Source of the DNA: Nocardia uniformis NBRC 13702
GTDB lineage: Bacteria > Actinomycetota > Actinomycetes > Mycobacteriales > Mycobacteriaceae
DNA length: 64,000 nucleotides
NCBI RefSeq assembly: GCF_001613345.1
Contig: NZ_BDCE01000034.1
Coordinates: forward strand, 1 to 64,000
Direction: 5' to 3'
Shown: piece by piece, positions 18,056 to 27,014 of the stretch
Numbering within the stretch: the first letter of the stretch is position 1
Layout of the letters: every line of letters starts with the position of its first letter
Translations under genes and position numbers: made by a program
Notes under the pieces: model-generated
The model's database searches: none
The model's input: the letters and a program-made list of their open reading frames with translations, nothing else
What the model was told of the DNA's origin: nothing

Positions 18056-18958
18056 ATGAAGAAGACCGTCCTCGCGACCCTCTCCCTGCTCGCCACCGCC
18101 GTCCTCGCGGGCTGCAGCAGCAATACCGAAACCCCCTCGCAGCCCGCCGCGGATCCCGGCCACCGCGCCACCATCAACGGCCTCGATATGTACTACGAGG
18201 TGCACGGCGAGACCAACGATCTGCCGCCGGTGGTACTGCTGCACGGCGCGCTGTCCGGTATCGACGCCGACTTCGGCGAGCTGATCCCGGTGCTGTCGAA
18301 GCAGCGCCAGGTCATTGCCATCGACCAGCAGTCACACGGCCACACCCCCGACATCGACCGTCCGCTGCGGACCACGACCATGGCCGACGACACCGCGAGC
18401 CTGCTCCAGCAGATCGGCGTGCAGCAGGCCGATATATTCGGCTACAGCATGGGCGCGGGCGTGGCCCTCGATATCGGCATCCACCACCCGCGGCTGGTAC
18501 GCAAGCTGGTGCTGCTCTCCGGAGGTCTCGGCCCGGACGCTATGCACCCCGGCACCCTCGAGGGCATCACCGAGCTACAGCCGGAAATGCTGCACGGCAG
18601 CCCCTTCCACGACTACTACCTCGCCAACGCGCCTCGCCCGCAGGACTTCCCGACGCTGGTGGCGCGGGTCAAGGAGATGGACAGCAATCTGCCCACCGTT
18701 CCCGCCGACGCGGTCCGCGCGCTGGAGATGCCGGTGCTGAATATCATCGGCGATTCCGATATCGTCCGCCCCGAGCACGCGGTGGAGGTGTTCCGCCTGC
18801 TGGGCGGCGGCATTATGGGCGATACCCCGGCCGGTCTGATCGATTCCGAGTTGGCCATCATCCCGGGTGCCTCCCACGTGTCAGTCGTACACCGACCGGA
18901 ACTGCTGGCCCCGATGGTCACGTCCTTCCTGGACCGCACCGTGGCACCGAAATCCTGA
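18056..18958 (+). CDS. Lipoprotein alpha/beta hydrolase
   Basis: This 300-residue protein has a lipoprotein signal (basic MKK, hydrophobic stretch, lipobox AVLAGC) and should be anchored outside the membrane. An alpha/beta hydrolase domain follows: VVLLHGALSG oxyanion loop, Ser nucleophile in GYSMGAG near 143, acid in IIGDSDIV and His in GASHVSVV. Substrate is unknown; the fold covers esterases and peptidases. Start ATG 18056 was taken because the signal peptide begins there, although the frame is open 60 bp upstream. It stands divergent from the siderophore ABC pair; the shared gap holds the iron box, but a link to iron release from the siderophore is speculative. Confidence 0.85.
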   Translation: MKKTVLATLSLLATAVLAGCSSNTETPSQPAADPGHRATINGLDMYYEVHGETNDLPPVVLLHGALSGIDADFGELIPVLSKQRQVIAIDQQSHGHTPDIDRPLRTTTMADDTASLLQQIGVQQADIFGYSMGAGVALDIGIHHPRLVRKLVLLSGGLGPDAMHPGTLEGITELQPEMLHGSPFHDYYLANAPRPQDFPTLVARVKEMDSNLPTVPADAVRALEMPVLNIIGDSDIVRPEHAVEVFRLLGGGIMGDTPAGLIDSELAIIPGASHVSVVHRPELLAPMVTSFLDRTVAPKS

Positions 18959-19022
18959 GATTCGCCTCCGGAAATACCAGCAGGGCCGGAATCCCGTCGC
19001 GGGGGCGGGCGTTGCGAGTGGC

Positions 19023-19475
19023 ATGACCACTCCTGACGCCCGCCCCGCCGCCGTTTCCGTAGTCGATACCGATACCGAGTTCGGCGCGCATGCCGCCGAA
19101 CGCCTCGAGCGTGAGACCGTCGCGTGGCTCACCACCGTCGGCCCATCCGGAACCCCACAGCCCAATCCGGTCTGGTTTCTCTGGAACGGCAGCGAAATTC
19201 TCCTCTTCAGCGAGCCCAATCAGCCGAAGCTCCGCAATATCGCTCGCAACCCCCGGGTTTCGCTCAATCTCAATTCCACCGCCTCCGGCGGCGAGGTCCT
19301 CGTCCTCACCGGCGCCGCCCGCATCGACCCCACCGACCCCAATCCGGACGAAATCGCCCGCTACACAGCCAAGTACACAGAGGGCCTGGCCGATCTCAAA
19401 ATGACGGCCGAGCAGTTCTACGCCACGTACTCGCAAGCCGTTCGCATCACCCCCGACCGACTGCGCGGCTTCTGA
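19023..19475 (+). CDS. PPOX-class F420/flavin-dependent enzyme
   Basis: This 150-residue split-barrel protein resembles the Rv3369-like group of F420-dependent PPOX enzymes. It has TVAWLTTVGPSGTPQPNPVW at the start of the barrel (slightly after an acidic N-terminal region), then FSEPNQPKLRNIARNPRVSL typical of the cofactor phosphate site. Such proteins reduce or bind small molecules using F420 or FMN; the physiological substrate is not evident. ATG 19023 gives the family length. It follows the lipoprotein hydrolase by 64 bp in the same direction. Confidence 0.82.
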   Translation: MTTPDARPAAVSVVDTDTEFGAHAAERLERETVAWLTTVGPSGTPQPNPVWFLWNGSEILLFSEPNQPKLRNIARNPRVSLNLNSTASGGEVLVLTGAARIDPTDPNPDEIARYTAKYTEGLADLKMTAEQFYATYSQAVRITPDRLRGF

Positions 19476-19546
19476 CCCCGTCTCCCATTCCCCGTACCTC
19501 TCTACCTGCGAGATCGCGGGTGGCGGCGCGCCGGTAGGGTCATCGG

Positions 19547-20479
19547 GTGAGACGCAGGCAGCAGCCGCCGCTACCGAAGCGGCACGGGCTCGACCCCGCC
19601 CGGTTGCGACTACCGGAAGACGGCCAGTGGGCCACCATCCGCGACCATCTGGTGGAGCGGCTGCCGCGCGTACCCGCCGCACGCATCGACGAACTGCTGC
19701 GCGAGGGCGGCATTGTGGACCTCGAGGGGCCGCTGGCCCCGGACGCGCCGTATGTACCCGGCGGGGCGATCTGGTTCCACCGCGACCTACCGGTGGAAAC
19801 CGATGTGCCGTTCGAGATCGATATCGTCTACCGCGACGACGCCATACTGATCGCGGACAAACCACACTTCCTGGCCACCATCCCGCGTGGCCAACACATT
19901 CTGCAGACCGCACTGGTACGACTACGCCGCGACCTCGAGCTACCGGATCTGATTCCCGCGCACCGGCTCGACCGCGCGACCGCCGGGCTGGTCCTCTTCG
20001 TTATCGACCCGGCCCGCCGCGGGGCGTATCAGACCATGTTCCACAAGCGGGTGGTGCGCAAGGAGTACGAGGCCATCGCCCGCTTCGACCCGGAATTGGA
20101 ACTGCCCAGGGTCGTGCACAGCCGGATTGTCAAGGAACGGCAGGTACTCAAGGCCTTCGAGGTGCCGGGTGAACCCAATGCCGAAACCCACGTCGAACTG
20201 CTCGAACACCGAGATGATCTGGGCCGCTATCGACTTCGGCCGAGCACCGGGCGCACCCACCAACTCCGATTGCATATGAACGGCCTGGGTATACCGATCC
20301 TCGGTGACGATTTTTATCCCGAACTGACCGATAAGCCTGTGGACGACTTCACCCGTCCACTCCAGCTGCTGGCCTCGGCCATCGAATTCACCGATCCGGT
20401 GACACGGGAGCCTCGGCGCTTCGAAACGAAACGGACCCTCCAGGCATGGCACGATCCACAGGGGTGGGCGGGGAGATAG
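19547..20479 (+). CDS. RluA-family pseudouridine synthase
   Basis: This 310-residue enzyme isomerises uridine to pseudouridine in RNA. The catalytic motif HRLDRATAGLVLF (Asp essential) is near residue 145, and the C-terminal RTHQLRLHMNGLGIPILGD motif is intact. The first 70 residues (RLPEDGQWATIRDHLVERL) resemble the S4-like start of this family. It begins with GTG at 19547. The target, rRNA or tRNA, cannot be told from sequence. Confidence 0.88.
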   Translation: MRRRQQPPLPKRHGLDPARLRLPEDGQWATIRDHLVERLPRVPAARIDELLREGGIVDLEGPLAPDAPYVPGGAIWFHRDLPVETDVPFEIDIVYRDDAILIADKPHFLATIPRGQHILQTALVRLRRDLELPDLIPAHRLDRATAGLVLFVIDPARRGAYQTMFHKRVVRKEYEAIARFDPELELPRVVHSRIVKERQVLKAFEVPGEPNAETHVELLEHRDDLGRYRLRPSTGRTHQLRLHMNGLGIPILGDDFYPELTDKPVDDFTRPLQLLASAIEFTDPVTREPRRFETKRTLQAWHDPQGWAGR

Positions 20480-20535
20480 CGGCGGATTCACCACATCGGG
20501 GTGCACTCACAGGAACGATCCGTAGACTGGCCCGG

Positions 20536-21300
20536 ATGTCTCAGAATGATAACGGCGCTGTCGCCGTCCGACCGGCCCCGACGGCCATGGCGCGCCGCCG
20601 GCTGCATGCCTATATCGATATCGCCGTCGTTGTCGTCGTTCTGATCGGCACCAATCTCATCGCGCATTTCACCACCGCGTGGGCCAGCATTATTACGGTC
20701 CCGATCGCCGCGTTCGCACTACTGGCCCTGGTGCGGCGGCGCGGACTGGGCTGGGCGGAACTGGGACTCTCGCCACGGCATTGGCGTAAGGGTTCACTCT
20801 GGGCGCTCGGCGCGGTCGGGGTGGTGCTGGCGGCGGTCGCCATCGGCGCGGCGCTACCCATTACCCGGCCGTTCTTCCTGGCCGACCGGTATGCGACCGT
20901 CTCCGGCGCGCTGATCGCCTCCATGGTTGTCATACCACTGCAGACGGTGATTCCCGAAGAGCTCGCCTTCCGCGGTGTGCTGCACGGGACCCTTGACCGC
21001 GTGTACAGCGCACGGGGCGTATTCGCGGGGGGCTCACTACTTTTCGGCTTCTGGCATATCGCCTCGTCGATGGGTTTGACCAGCGGCAACAAGGGGCTGT
21101 CGAGTTTTCTCGGCGGTGGCGCGCTGGGGCAGATCGTCGGGATCGCCCTCGCCGTGGTCGCCACCGCCGGCGCGGGCATGGTGTTCACCTGGCTGCGTCG
21201 CCGCAGTGGCAGCCTGCTCGCCCCGATCGCCCTGCACTGGGCGGTGAACGGCGCGGGCGCATTGGCCGCGGCCGTGGTCTGGCATGTAACCCTGCGCTGA
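20536..21300 (+). CDS. CPBP-family intramembrane metalloprotease
   Basis: This 254-residue membrane protein has about eight hydrophobic segments and the CPBP/Abi motifs: EELAFRG (EExxxR), FGFWH (FxxxH) and HWAVN (HxxxN). Members are related to type II CAAX prenyl endopeptidases and cleave or modify membrane-associated peptides; the substrate is unknown. ATG 20536 is preferred over an upstream in-frame ATG at 20446, which would overlap the pseudouridine synthase gene and add a polar leader. Confidence 0.85.
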   Translation: MSQNDNGAVAVRPAPTAMARRRLHAYIDIAVVVVVLIGTNLIAHFTTAWASIITVPIAAFALLALVRRRGLGWAELGLSPRHWRKGSLWALGAVGVVLAAVAIGAALPITRPFFLADRYATVSGALIASMVVIPLQTVIPEELAFRGVLHGTLDRVYSARGVFAGGSLLFGFWHIASSMGLTSGNKGLSSFLGGGALGQIVGIALAVVATAGAGMVFTWLRRRSGSLLAPIALHWAVNGAGALAAAVVWHVTLR

Positions 21301-21411
21301 ACTGAATAGAACTTGTTTCAGTTATTTTCCGAAAGCCCCACGCGTTAACTGGACGCTCGATAGGGTTCGCTCGTCCGCATCTGATGCGGTTGGCACCCGA
21401 GGAGTTTCCAC

Positions 21412-21822
21412 ATGACGATGTCCGTGAACAAGCGCATCGCCCGGCGGGCCGGTGTCGGTCTCACCGCGCTGGCCGCGATGGCCTGTTCGGCGGCGCTGAC
21501 GGCGCCCTACGCGTCCGCCGTCCCCACCGGCCTATCGGTGAACGCGCGCAATATCTACGCGGCGTGCACCTACGAAATCACCGCCAATGTCGACCACTGG
21601 TTCGAGGTCTGGTTCCACGACAGCGGCCGAGTCATACCCGGCAGCCCGGTCAAACCGTCGAACGGCAAGGCCACCATCCAGTGGACCCCGAAGGGCGCGG
21701 GCACCCACACCCTGGCCGCCCTGCAGGGCTCCGCCTGGGAACTGAAGGTCAATGTCCTACAGCCCACCCTGACCGGCAGCGCCACGTGCGGTGCGGGCCC
21801 ACTCGGCTTCCTGGGCTCGTAA
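21412..21822 (+). CDS. Small secreted protein, function unknown
   Basis: This 136-residue protein has a clear signal peptide (NKRIARRAGVGLTALAAM, then an AYASA-like cleavage site near residue 40). The mature part of about 100 residues contains two Cys (YAACTY and SATCGAG) that could form a disulfide, and a beta-rich, Ig-like pattern (ITANVDHWFEVWFHDSG ... WELKVNVLQP). The start is supported by GAGGAG 7 bases before the ATG. It is a single gene closed by a strong terminator. No catalytic motif is visible. Confidence 0.75.
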   Translation: MTMSVNKRIARRAGVGLTALAAMACSAALTAPYASAVPTGLSVNARNIYAACTYEITANVDHWFEVWFHDSGRVIPGSPVKPSNGKATIQWTPKGAGTHTLAALQGSAWELKVNVLQPTLTGSATCGAGPLGFLGS

Positions 21823-21922
21823 TAGACCCGGTTCGGTAGAGCGCGGCTCACCGAATCGCCGCGGGCCAGGCCGGCTGCAATCCTCTGTTCCCTCGCCGGC
21901 CTGGCCCGCTCCTTTCGAAAGA

Positions 21923-21961
21923 CTTCAGGCCCGCCTCCCGAATCGGGAAGCGGGCCTGAAG
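21923..21961. terminator. Hairpin terminator between convergent genes
   Basis: Twelve-base arms (CTTCAGGCCCGC and its complement) flank a short loop, between the secreted-protein gene and the MMPL gene; probably bidirectional. Confidence 0.8.
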
Positions 21962-21981
21962 CTTTCGTACCACCTCTCGGA

Positions 21982-24144
21982 TCAGCGTCCGGCGGCGTCC
22001 TTCTCCAGGGAGAACGACAGCTCCGACTCCGGCTGCCCCTCGGACTCGCGAGGTTCGTCACCGTGTCCCGGCCACCAGGCGAAATGGCCGATGAGGGCAG
22101 TGACGGCCGGGGTGAAGAACATCGACATGACGAAGGCCGCGATGGCGATACCCACCGAGATGGCGAAGCCCATCTGGGCCATCGCACTATTACCGGCCAA
22201 CATCATCGACGCGAAGGTACCCGCGAGGATGAGACCGGCGGCGGCAATGGTCGGACCCGTATGCCGCACCGCGGACGCGGCGGCCTGTTTGGGATCGAGG
22301 CCCTCCCGCGCTTCCTCCCGCAAACGGGCCACCATGAGGATGTTGTAGTCGGTGCCGAGCGCGACCACGAACAGGTACATGATGAGCGGCAAGGTGAAGA
22401 TCAGACCGGTTTCACCCTGCAACTGCTGGAATACCAGCACCGCGGCACCGAGGGTGGCGGCGAATCCGAGGAATACCGACGCCATCAGATACCAGGGCGC
22501 GACCACACTGCGCAGTAGCAGGGCCAGCACGATCATGATCAACACCGCGGCCACCGGGAAGACGACCCGGTAATCGCGATTCATGGCGGCCTGGAAGTCC
22601 ACGAACACCGAGGTCATACCGCCCACGACCGCTGTGGTTCCGGCGGGCGCGGCCGAATGCGCGACATCACGCAGCGGGCCCCGCACCGTTTCGAGGGCCG
22701 CATCGGACTCGGGTGTATTCGACAGCGTCACTTGGAATTCGGCCACCGAACTGTCCGGCGATGTCGTCGGGGGCGAAACCTGGCCCACGCCATCGACACT
22801 GGTCAGCGCCGTACCGAAATCCGCCAACTGGTCGGCGGTCAGCGCCGTACCACCGTCATTGCTCAGGTACACCTGCGACGGCTGCGTGGTGCCCGCGGGC
22901 ATGCCCTTGCGCAATTCGTCGCTGTAGACCACGGATTCGGAGGCATTCGAGGTGGATCCGGAGCCCAGATCGAAGGTCGGATTGAATCCGGCGGCGAAGA
23001 CACCCAGGGTCACCAGCACCAGACCGGACACCGCCGCGAAGGCGGCCGGGCGCTTGCCCATGGCCGATCCGATCGCGGCGAAGCGAGTGCCCCGCGGCTC
23101 CATCTGCCACGCCTTCGACGGCCAGAACACCTTGGTGCCCAGCAGCGAAACGATGGCGGGGATCAGGGTCAGGCCCGCCACCAGCATGACCGCCACGGCA
23201 ATGGCCAGCGCCGTTCCGAGCGACCGGAACATACCGAGGGTCGAGAGGATGAGTGCAGCGAAGGCGATGATCACGGCCGCCGCGGCCGAGGTGATGGCCT
23301 CGCCGACCCGCGAGACCGAATTGACCATGGCGGTCCTGGCATCGTCGCCGGCACGCAGCCGTTCTCGGTAGCGGAACATGAGGAACAGGATGTAGTCGGT
23401 ACCGACGCCGAACAGTACGACGGTCAGCAACGCCTGCACCGAACTGTCGATCTGCAGGTCGAATGCCTTGGCCACCATGGCGATTACGCCACCCACCAGC
23501 ATCGAGATACCGGCGATGACGACAATCGGCAACAGTGCGATCACCGGGCTGCGGAAGATAATCAGCAGCAGCGTCAGAATCAGGATGATGGTGGCGATGC
23601 CGATAATCGCCAGACCCTTCTCACTGGATTCCACCTGATCCAATTGCGATGCGGCGGCTCCGGTAATGCCCGCCTTCAGATCGGTGTCGGAGACCTGTTC
23701 CTTCAAGGCATCCCGCAGGGACTTCACCGCATCGGTCTGCCGGGTGTCGTCGGGTGCGGTGACCTTCGTCATCTGCACCGCGATGACCTGCACCAGGCGG
23801 TTCTCCGACGGCGGAGTCGCCGCGATCGCGGTGACATCGGCGATATTTCGGCCCGACAGCACGGTCGCGACCTCGGCTACCTTCGCCGAATCGCGCTCGG
23901 TGAGCGGCGCTTCGTCGGAGCGCGCCACGACGATCAGTGCGGCCGGTACCTGACTGTCGGGAAATGCCCTCTGCTGCAATTCCATCGCCTGGATGGATTC
24001 GTAATGCGAAGGGAGAAACTCGGATTGGTCGGTGGTCGCGGTGAGCTTCGGAGCGGCCACCACCACGCCGATAATGGCGATCAGCCAGATGCCGATCACA
24101 ACCCATGGTCTATGAACGACGAAGCGTCCCAAACTGGCGAACAT
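21982..24144 (-). CDS. MMPL/RND-family transporter
   Basis: This 720-residue protein has the MMPL layout: one N-terminal helix, a periplasmic domain (about 35-175), five helices, a second periplasmic domain (about 395-530) and a final helical block. The paired proton-relay motifs are GTDYILFL near residue 250 and GTDYNILM near 600. Mycobacterial relatives export lipids, siderophores or drugs by proton motive force. It follows the EXLDI-like gene by 34 bp and is probably its operon partner. The cargo is unknown. Confidence 0.87.
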   Translation of the reverse strand: MFASLGRFVVHRPWVVIGIWLIAIIGVVVAAPKLTATTDQSEFLPSHYESIQAMELQQRAFPDSQVPAALIVVARSDEAPLTERDSAKVAEVATVLSGRNIADVTAIAATPPSENRLVQVIAVQMTKVTAPDDTRQTDAVKSLRDALKEQVSDTDLKAGITGAAASQLDQVESSEKGLAIIGIATIILILTLLLIIFRSPVIALLPIVVIAGISMLVGGVIAMVAKAFDLQIDSSVQALLTVVLFGVGTDYILFLMFRYRERLRAGDDARTAMVNSVSRVGEAITSAAAAVIIAFAALILSTLGMFRSLGTALAIAVAVMLVAGLTLIPAIVSLLGTKVFWPSKAWQMEPRGTRFAAIGSAMGKRPAAFAAVSGLVLVTLGVFAAGFNPTFDLGSGSTSNASESVVYSDELRKGMPAGTTQPSQVYLSNDGGTALTADQLADFGTALTSVDGVGQVSPPTTSPDSSVAEFQVTLSNTPESDAALETVRGPLRDVAHSAAPAGTTAVVGGMTSVFVDFQAAMNRDYRVVFPVAAVLIMIVLALLLRSVVAPWYLMASVFLGFAATLGAAVLVFQQLQGETGLIFTLPLIMYLFVVALGTDYNILMVARLREEAREGLDPKQAAASAVRHTGPTIAAAGLILAGTFASMMLAGNSAMAQMGFAISVGIAIAAFVMSMFFTPAVTALIGHFAWWPGHGDEPRESEGQPESELSFSLEKDAAGR

Positions 24145-24178
24145 GCGGGGAGTCCCTTCCAGAACCGTTGCGGCCGAG

Positions 24179-24643
24179 TCAGATATCGAGAACCTGTGTG
24201 GACGGATGCTCGATCACATCGAGCACCGTGCGATACAGCTTTTCCGGTAACCGGCCCCGCAACTCCCCGATCGAGTCCACGATCTCGGTCGTGAACTCGC
24301 CCCACCCATCCTCACCGAGGCCGATGAGATCGCGCCACCCCCTGAGACCTTTCGTCCAGTTCGCGACGAGCTGCGACGAATCGGACCAGTCGATCTCCTG
24401 GCGGTGAATCAGGAACTTGCCGGTGCGGCCCTGATAGACGCGCAGCTGTGCGACGCCCTGCGTGGTGAACTGCCGGTACTCGCCGATTAGGCGGCCGACG
24501 AAGCGCTGCCGCCGCGCACCACCGGGGCCGACCCGGAGTTCGATCTCGGTGAGTCGGCTGTCATCGCCCGGTGTGACGTCTATGGTCACGGCCTCGGCGG
24601 AGGCGCTCGTGGGATCGGTGGGCTTGTGCAGATCAGTGGGCAT
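24179..24643 (-). CDS. EXLDI-like small protein
   Basis: This 154-residue cytoplasmic protein ends in STQVLDI, resembling the C-terminal signature of the actinobacterial EXLDI family. The middle is beta-rich with conserved-looking RRQRFVGRLIGEY and a YQGRTGKFLIHRQEIDW stretch; no catalytic motif is visible. ATG 24643 has GAGGGG 7 bases upstream. It precedes the MMPL gene in the same direction, so a role with that transporter is plausible but inferred only from position. Family assignment rests on the tail motif and length. Confidence 0.65.
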   Translation of the reverse strand: MPTDLHKPTDPTSASAEAVTIDVTPGDDSRLTEIELRVGPGGARRQRFVGRLIGEYRQFTTQGVAQLRVYQGRTGKFLIHRQEIDWSDSSQLVANWTKGLRGWRDLIGLGEDGWGEFTTEIVDSIGELRGRLPEKLYRTVLDVIEHPSTQVLDI

Positions 24644-24797
24644 GATTCCCCTCAATTCATTAGCTACTGCGCATGCGGGCATGCGGGCAGTAGGCGATAG
24701 GCGTTCGAGTTGTCTTGTTCCGCAACGGTTCGACTACTCGCCCGTGGAAGTTCGGAGCTCCCGGCTCGCCACTTCCTGCGGCTACTATATGTAGACG

Positions 24798-24807
24798 TAT
24801 ACGTATA
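24798..24807. promoter_or_regulatory. TATACGTATA palindrome, possible operator
   Basis: A perfect 10-bp AT-rich palindrome within a locally AT-rich stretch, between the divergent EXLDI-MMPL unit and the PPOX gene. It may be a repressor site; no regulator gene lies beside it except the relic at 25396. Confidence 0.4.
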
Positions 24808-24862
24808 ACGCAAGAGTGGTGGACGTCATAGTTCTGTCGGACCCGGCACGTACGGTGGACCC

Positions 24863-25291
24863 ATGGCACTGACGTTGAAAGAACGACAGGAATTCCTCGC
24901 ACAGCCGCATATCGGGGCGCTGGCCGTCACCGCCGGGCCGGATCGAGCACCGCTGAACGTGCCGATCTGGTACCAGTACTCACCCAATAGCGAGCTCTGG
25001 ATTACGACCGGGGCGCAATCCAAGAAGATCAAACTGCTCGAGGCTGCCGGACGGTTCAGCCTCATGGTGCAGGTGTTGGAGCCGAGCATCCGCTACGTGA
25101 CGGCGGAGGGGCCCATCACCCGGGTGGTGCCGATGGCCGAGGATCGCGGCGAATTGCGCGAGATGGCGGCGCGCTACCTGCCACCCGAGAAGGTGGACCC
25201 ATACCTGGAGTTCGCCGAATCCCATGGCGAACAGGTCGTGGTGTACATGCGGCCGGAGCACTGGCTGTCGGCCGACCTCGGCAAGGTGTAA
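24863..25291 (+). CDS. Pyridoxamine 5'-phosphate oxidase-like split-barrel protein
   Basis: This 142-residue protein has the PPOX split-barrel pattern: IGALAVTAGPDRAPLNVPIW at the N-terminal strand pair, then TGAQSKKIKLLEAAGRFSLM at the cofactor phosphate region, and an E/P-rich helical segment ending YMRPEHWLSADLGKV. It probably binds FMN or F420. The substrate is unknown. It is divergent from the EXLDI-MMPL unit across a short gap with an AT-rich palindrome, and ends at a strong terminator. Confidence 0.8.
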   Translation: MALTLKERQEFLAQPHIGALAVTAGPDRAPLNVPIWYQYSPNSELWITTGAQSKKIKLLEAAGRFSLMVQVLEPSIRYVTAEGPITRVVPMAEDRGELREMAARYLPPEKVDPYLEFAESHGEQVVVYMRPEHWLSADLGKV

Positions 25292-25330
25292 CCACCCGCC
25301 GAAACACGGCTGCTGGCGTGCGGCCTCAGA

Positions 25331-25366
25331 CGAAGGCCCGCCTCCCGGAAAGGAGGCGGGCCTTCG
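25331..25366 (+). terminator. Hairpin terminator after the PPOX gene
   Basis: Fifteen-base perfect arms (CGAAGGCCCGCCTCC) with a six-base loop, 39 bp after the stop. The same arm sequence recurs in the S10 operon terminator. Confidence 0.85.
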
Positions 25367-25395
25367 CGCATTGATCCGTCGCTATCCGATGTATC

Positions 25396-25527
25396 GGCGT
25401 CCTCGAAGCCGTCGCCGAGCGCGGCTATGCCGCCACCACCGTGGCCGATATCGTCGCCCGCGCCAGCGTCTCGCGCCGCACCTTCTACCGCGTCAGCTAC
25501 CGCAATCACCCGCTCACCGGCCGGTGA
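25396..25527 (+). pseudogene. Remnant of a TetR-family regulator (HTH part only)
   Basis: Bases 25396-25527 read GVLEAVAERGYAATTVADIV, then ARASVSRRTFY, which is the TetR helix-turn-helix; the sequence then loses similarity (RVSYRNHPLTGR) and stops at TGA 25525. There is no start codon in frame and a terminator lies just upstream. It looks like the leftover of a deleted regulator gene, adjoining the glycolipid-binding gene 18 bp downstream. Confidence 0.65.
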
Positions 25528-25545
25528 CCGTGCGACAGTGGACGA

Positions 25546-26127
25546 GTGCGATTCGACAATCCGCCAGCTATGGCCGCGTGGCGGCACTGTGCGGCGCGCG
25601 AGGGATTCGAGGTCACATTCCTTCGTGCCACGAGTACGGGCATGCTGATCAATGGGAGTACGACCGCGATCGAGGGTGGGCGCGGATGGACCGTGGAGTA
25701 CTCGATCGCACTGGACAGCGAGTGGCGTACCCGGCACGCCCAGGTTGCCGTGCGCCACGAAAGCAGCAGGGAGAGTGTGCGGCTGGCGGCGAACGGGGTG
25801 GGCAGCTGGACGGTGAACGGGATCGCGGCACCCGCGCTCGACGGGTGCGTCGATATCGATCTCGAAGCCTCGGCCTGCACCAACGCCCTACCGATCCATC
25901 GGCTGTCGATCGGGGTCGGCGAGGAGGTCGATGCCCCCGCCGCCTACGTACACCTCGCGGTACCGAAGGTCACTCGGCTGGAGCAGCGGTACCACCGGAT
26001 ACCCGATGATGGCGCGCGGCACCGATTCGATTACAGGGCACCGGAATTCGATTACTCCGGCGTACTGGTGTACGACGCGAGCGGGTTGATCGTCGACTAC
26101 CCGGGCCTCGCGGTGCGTCAGCAGTAG
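25546..26127 (+). CDS. Putative glycolipid-binding protein (PF06475-like)
   Basis: This 193-residue protein fits the glycolipid-binding family found in mycobacteria and relatives: FEVTFLRATSTGMLINGST, then AIEGGRGWTVEYSIALDSEW, and the later DYPGLAVRQQ end with FDYSGVLVYDASGLIVDYPG before it. The fold is beta-rich with no signal peptide. Members bind glycolipids or long-chain molecules; ligand and role here are unknown. Its stop overlaps the end of the convergent zinc-ribbon gene by 10 bp. The start is the first Met after a weak ribosome site; the N terminus could differ by a few residues. Confidence 0.75.
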   Translation: MRFDNPPAMAAWRHCAAREGFEVTFLRATSTGMLINGSTTAIEGGRGWTVEYSIALDSEWRTRHAQVAVRHESSRESVRLAANGVGSWTVNGIAAPALDGCVDIDLEASACTNALPIHRLSIGVGEEVDAPAAYVHLAVPKVTRLEQRYHRIPDDGARHRFDYRAPEFDYSGVLVYDASGLIVDYPGLAVRQQ

Positions 26128-26699
26128 TAGCAGATCCCGTTGGCGGGGAGCTGAGTGAAGCACTCCGAGCACATGACGACCCGGGTGGTCTCCGGCTTCT
26201 CCTCGGCGGGAGCGGCGGCGAGCCCGCGGGCCGCAGCGACCTTCGGGGTGAGCGGCGGGATGCCGGGCTCCGCCGGGACATCCGCGGCGTAGGACTGATA
26301 GCACTGCCAGCGGGCGTATCCGGCATGCAACTCGAGATCGGCCGGAATCGGGAGGGCCGCCAATTCGAGGACGTACTTGTAGATGTCCCCAACCTTGTGA
26401 TTGCGATTGACACACAGGGCGGTCAGCGGCGGCTCGCCCGCACGGTGGCAGCGTCGCGCGACCTTACGCAGAATGGCGTCGATCCAGGTGCGGGTCGGGG
26501 CATCGGTACGCACACCCGACATCTCCTGCACCCGGTCGGCCAGCTCGGTCACGGTAACGAAATTGCCGTAGCCCGAAGCGGTTTCGACGAGCACCTCGTG
26601 GGCGGCCAGGGCCCACGCCACCGCGGCGTCGCGAAACGACACCGCCGCATCATCACTCGTCCGCCAAGCACCCGAAGTCGTTGTCGCAGCATCCCTCAT
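26118..26699 (-). CDS. Hypothetical protein with C-terminal zinc-ribbon-like CxxC pair
   Basis: This 193-residue protein has a helical N-terminal half (DAAVSFRDAAVAWALAAHEV ...) and ends in CSECFTQLPANGICYYC, two CxxC pairs 12 residues apart that could bind zinc. The middle contains CHRAGEPPLTALCVNRNHKV, possibly a nucleic-acid or small-domain contact. No family is recognised with confidence. ATG 26699 is preferred; the frame continues upstream to 26864 with low-complexity, Arg/Trp-rich translation. It is the next gene after the S10 operon terminator. Confidence 0.65.
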   Translation of the reverse strand: MRDAATTTSGAWRTSDDAAVSFRDAAVAWALAAHEVLVETASGYGNFVTVTELADRVQEMSGVRTDAPTRTWIDAILRKVARRCHRAGEPPLTALCVNRNHKVGDIYKYVLELAALPIPADLELHAGYARWQCYQSYAADVPAEPGIPPLTPKVAAARGLAAAPAEEKPETTRVVMCSECFTQLPANGICYYC

Positions 26700-27014
26700 A
26701 GCCCATAGAAGGTAACCCCTCGGGGGGCCTTTACGCCAATACCACGGCGCGCCGGAAGAGACCCACGCGACACGAGCGCCCTTGCGCGAGAAAGAAGTTC
26801 GATCGACATGACACGGTCGGGGGCGGGTCACCCGGCTCCATCCCCGCCATCGCGGCTTCACCACCGCAGCCCCATCCGCACGATTCGGGCATCATCACTG
26901 CGGAATCACCCCCGAATACACGAAGGCCCGCCCCCCAGTCGGGAAGCGGGCCTTCGTTACTACGACCAGTCGGCCGAGCGCAGATCGTTTCCGACCCGTA
27001 AGCAATCGCTAGGA
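26700..27014. other. Intergenic stretch with S10 operon terminator
   Basis: Apart from the terminator at 26921-26956, nothing recognisable. The promoter of the zinc-ribbon gene probably lies in the left part. Confidence 0.5.
26921..26956 (-). terminator. S10 operon terminator
   Basis: Eleven-base arms (CGAAGGCCCGC and complement) with a 14-base loop, 58 bp after the rpsQ stop. It marks the end of the operon; the spc operon does not follow here. Confidence 0.85.

Noticed and set aside
22657..24294. Plus-strand frame opposite the MMPL transporter
   Set aside because: The minus strand encodes a full MMPL protein with both GTDY motifs; the opposite frame is His/Arg/Gln-rich noise.
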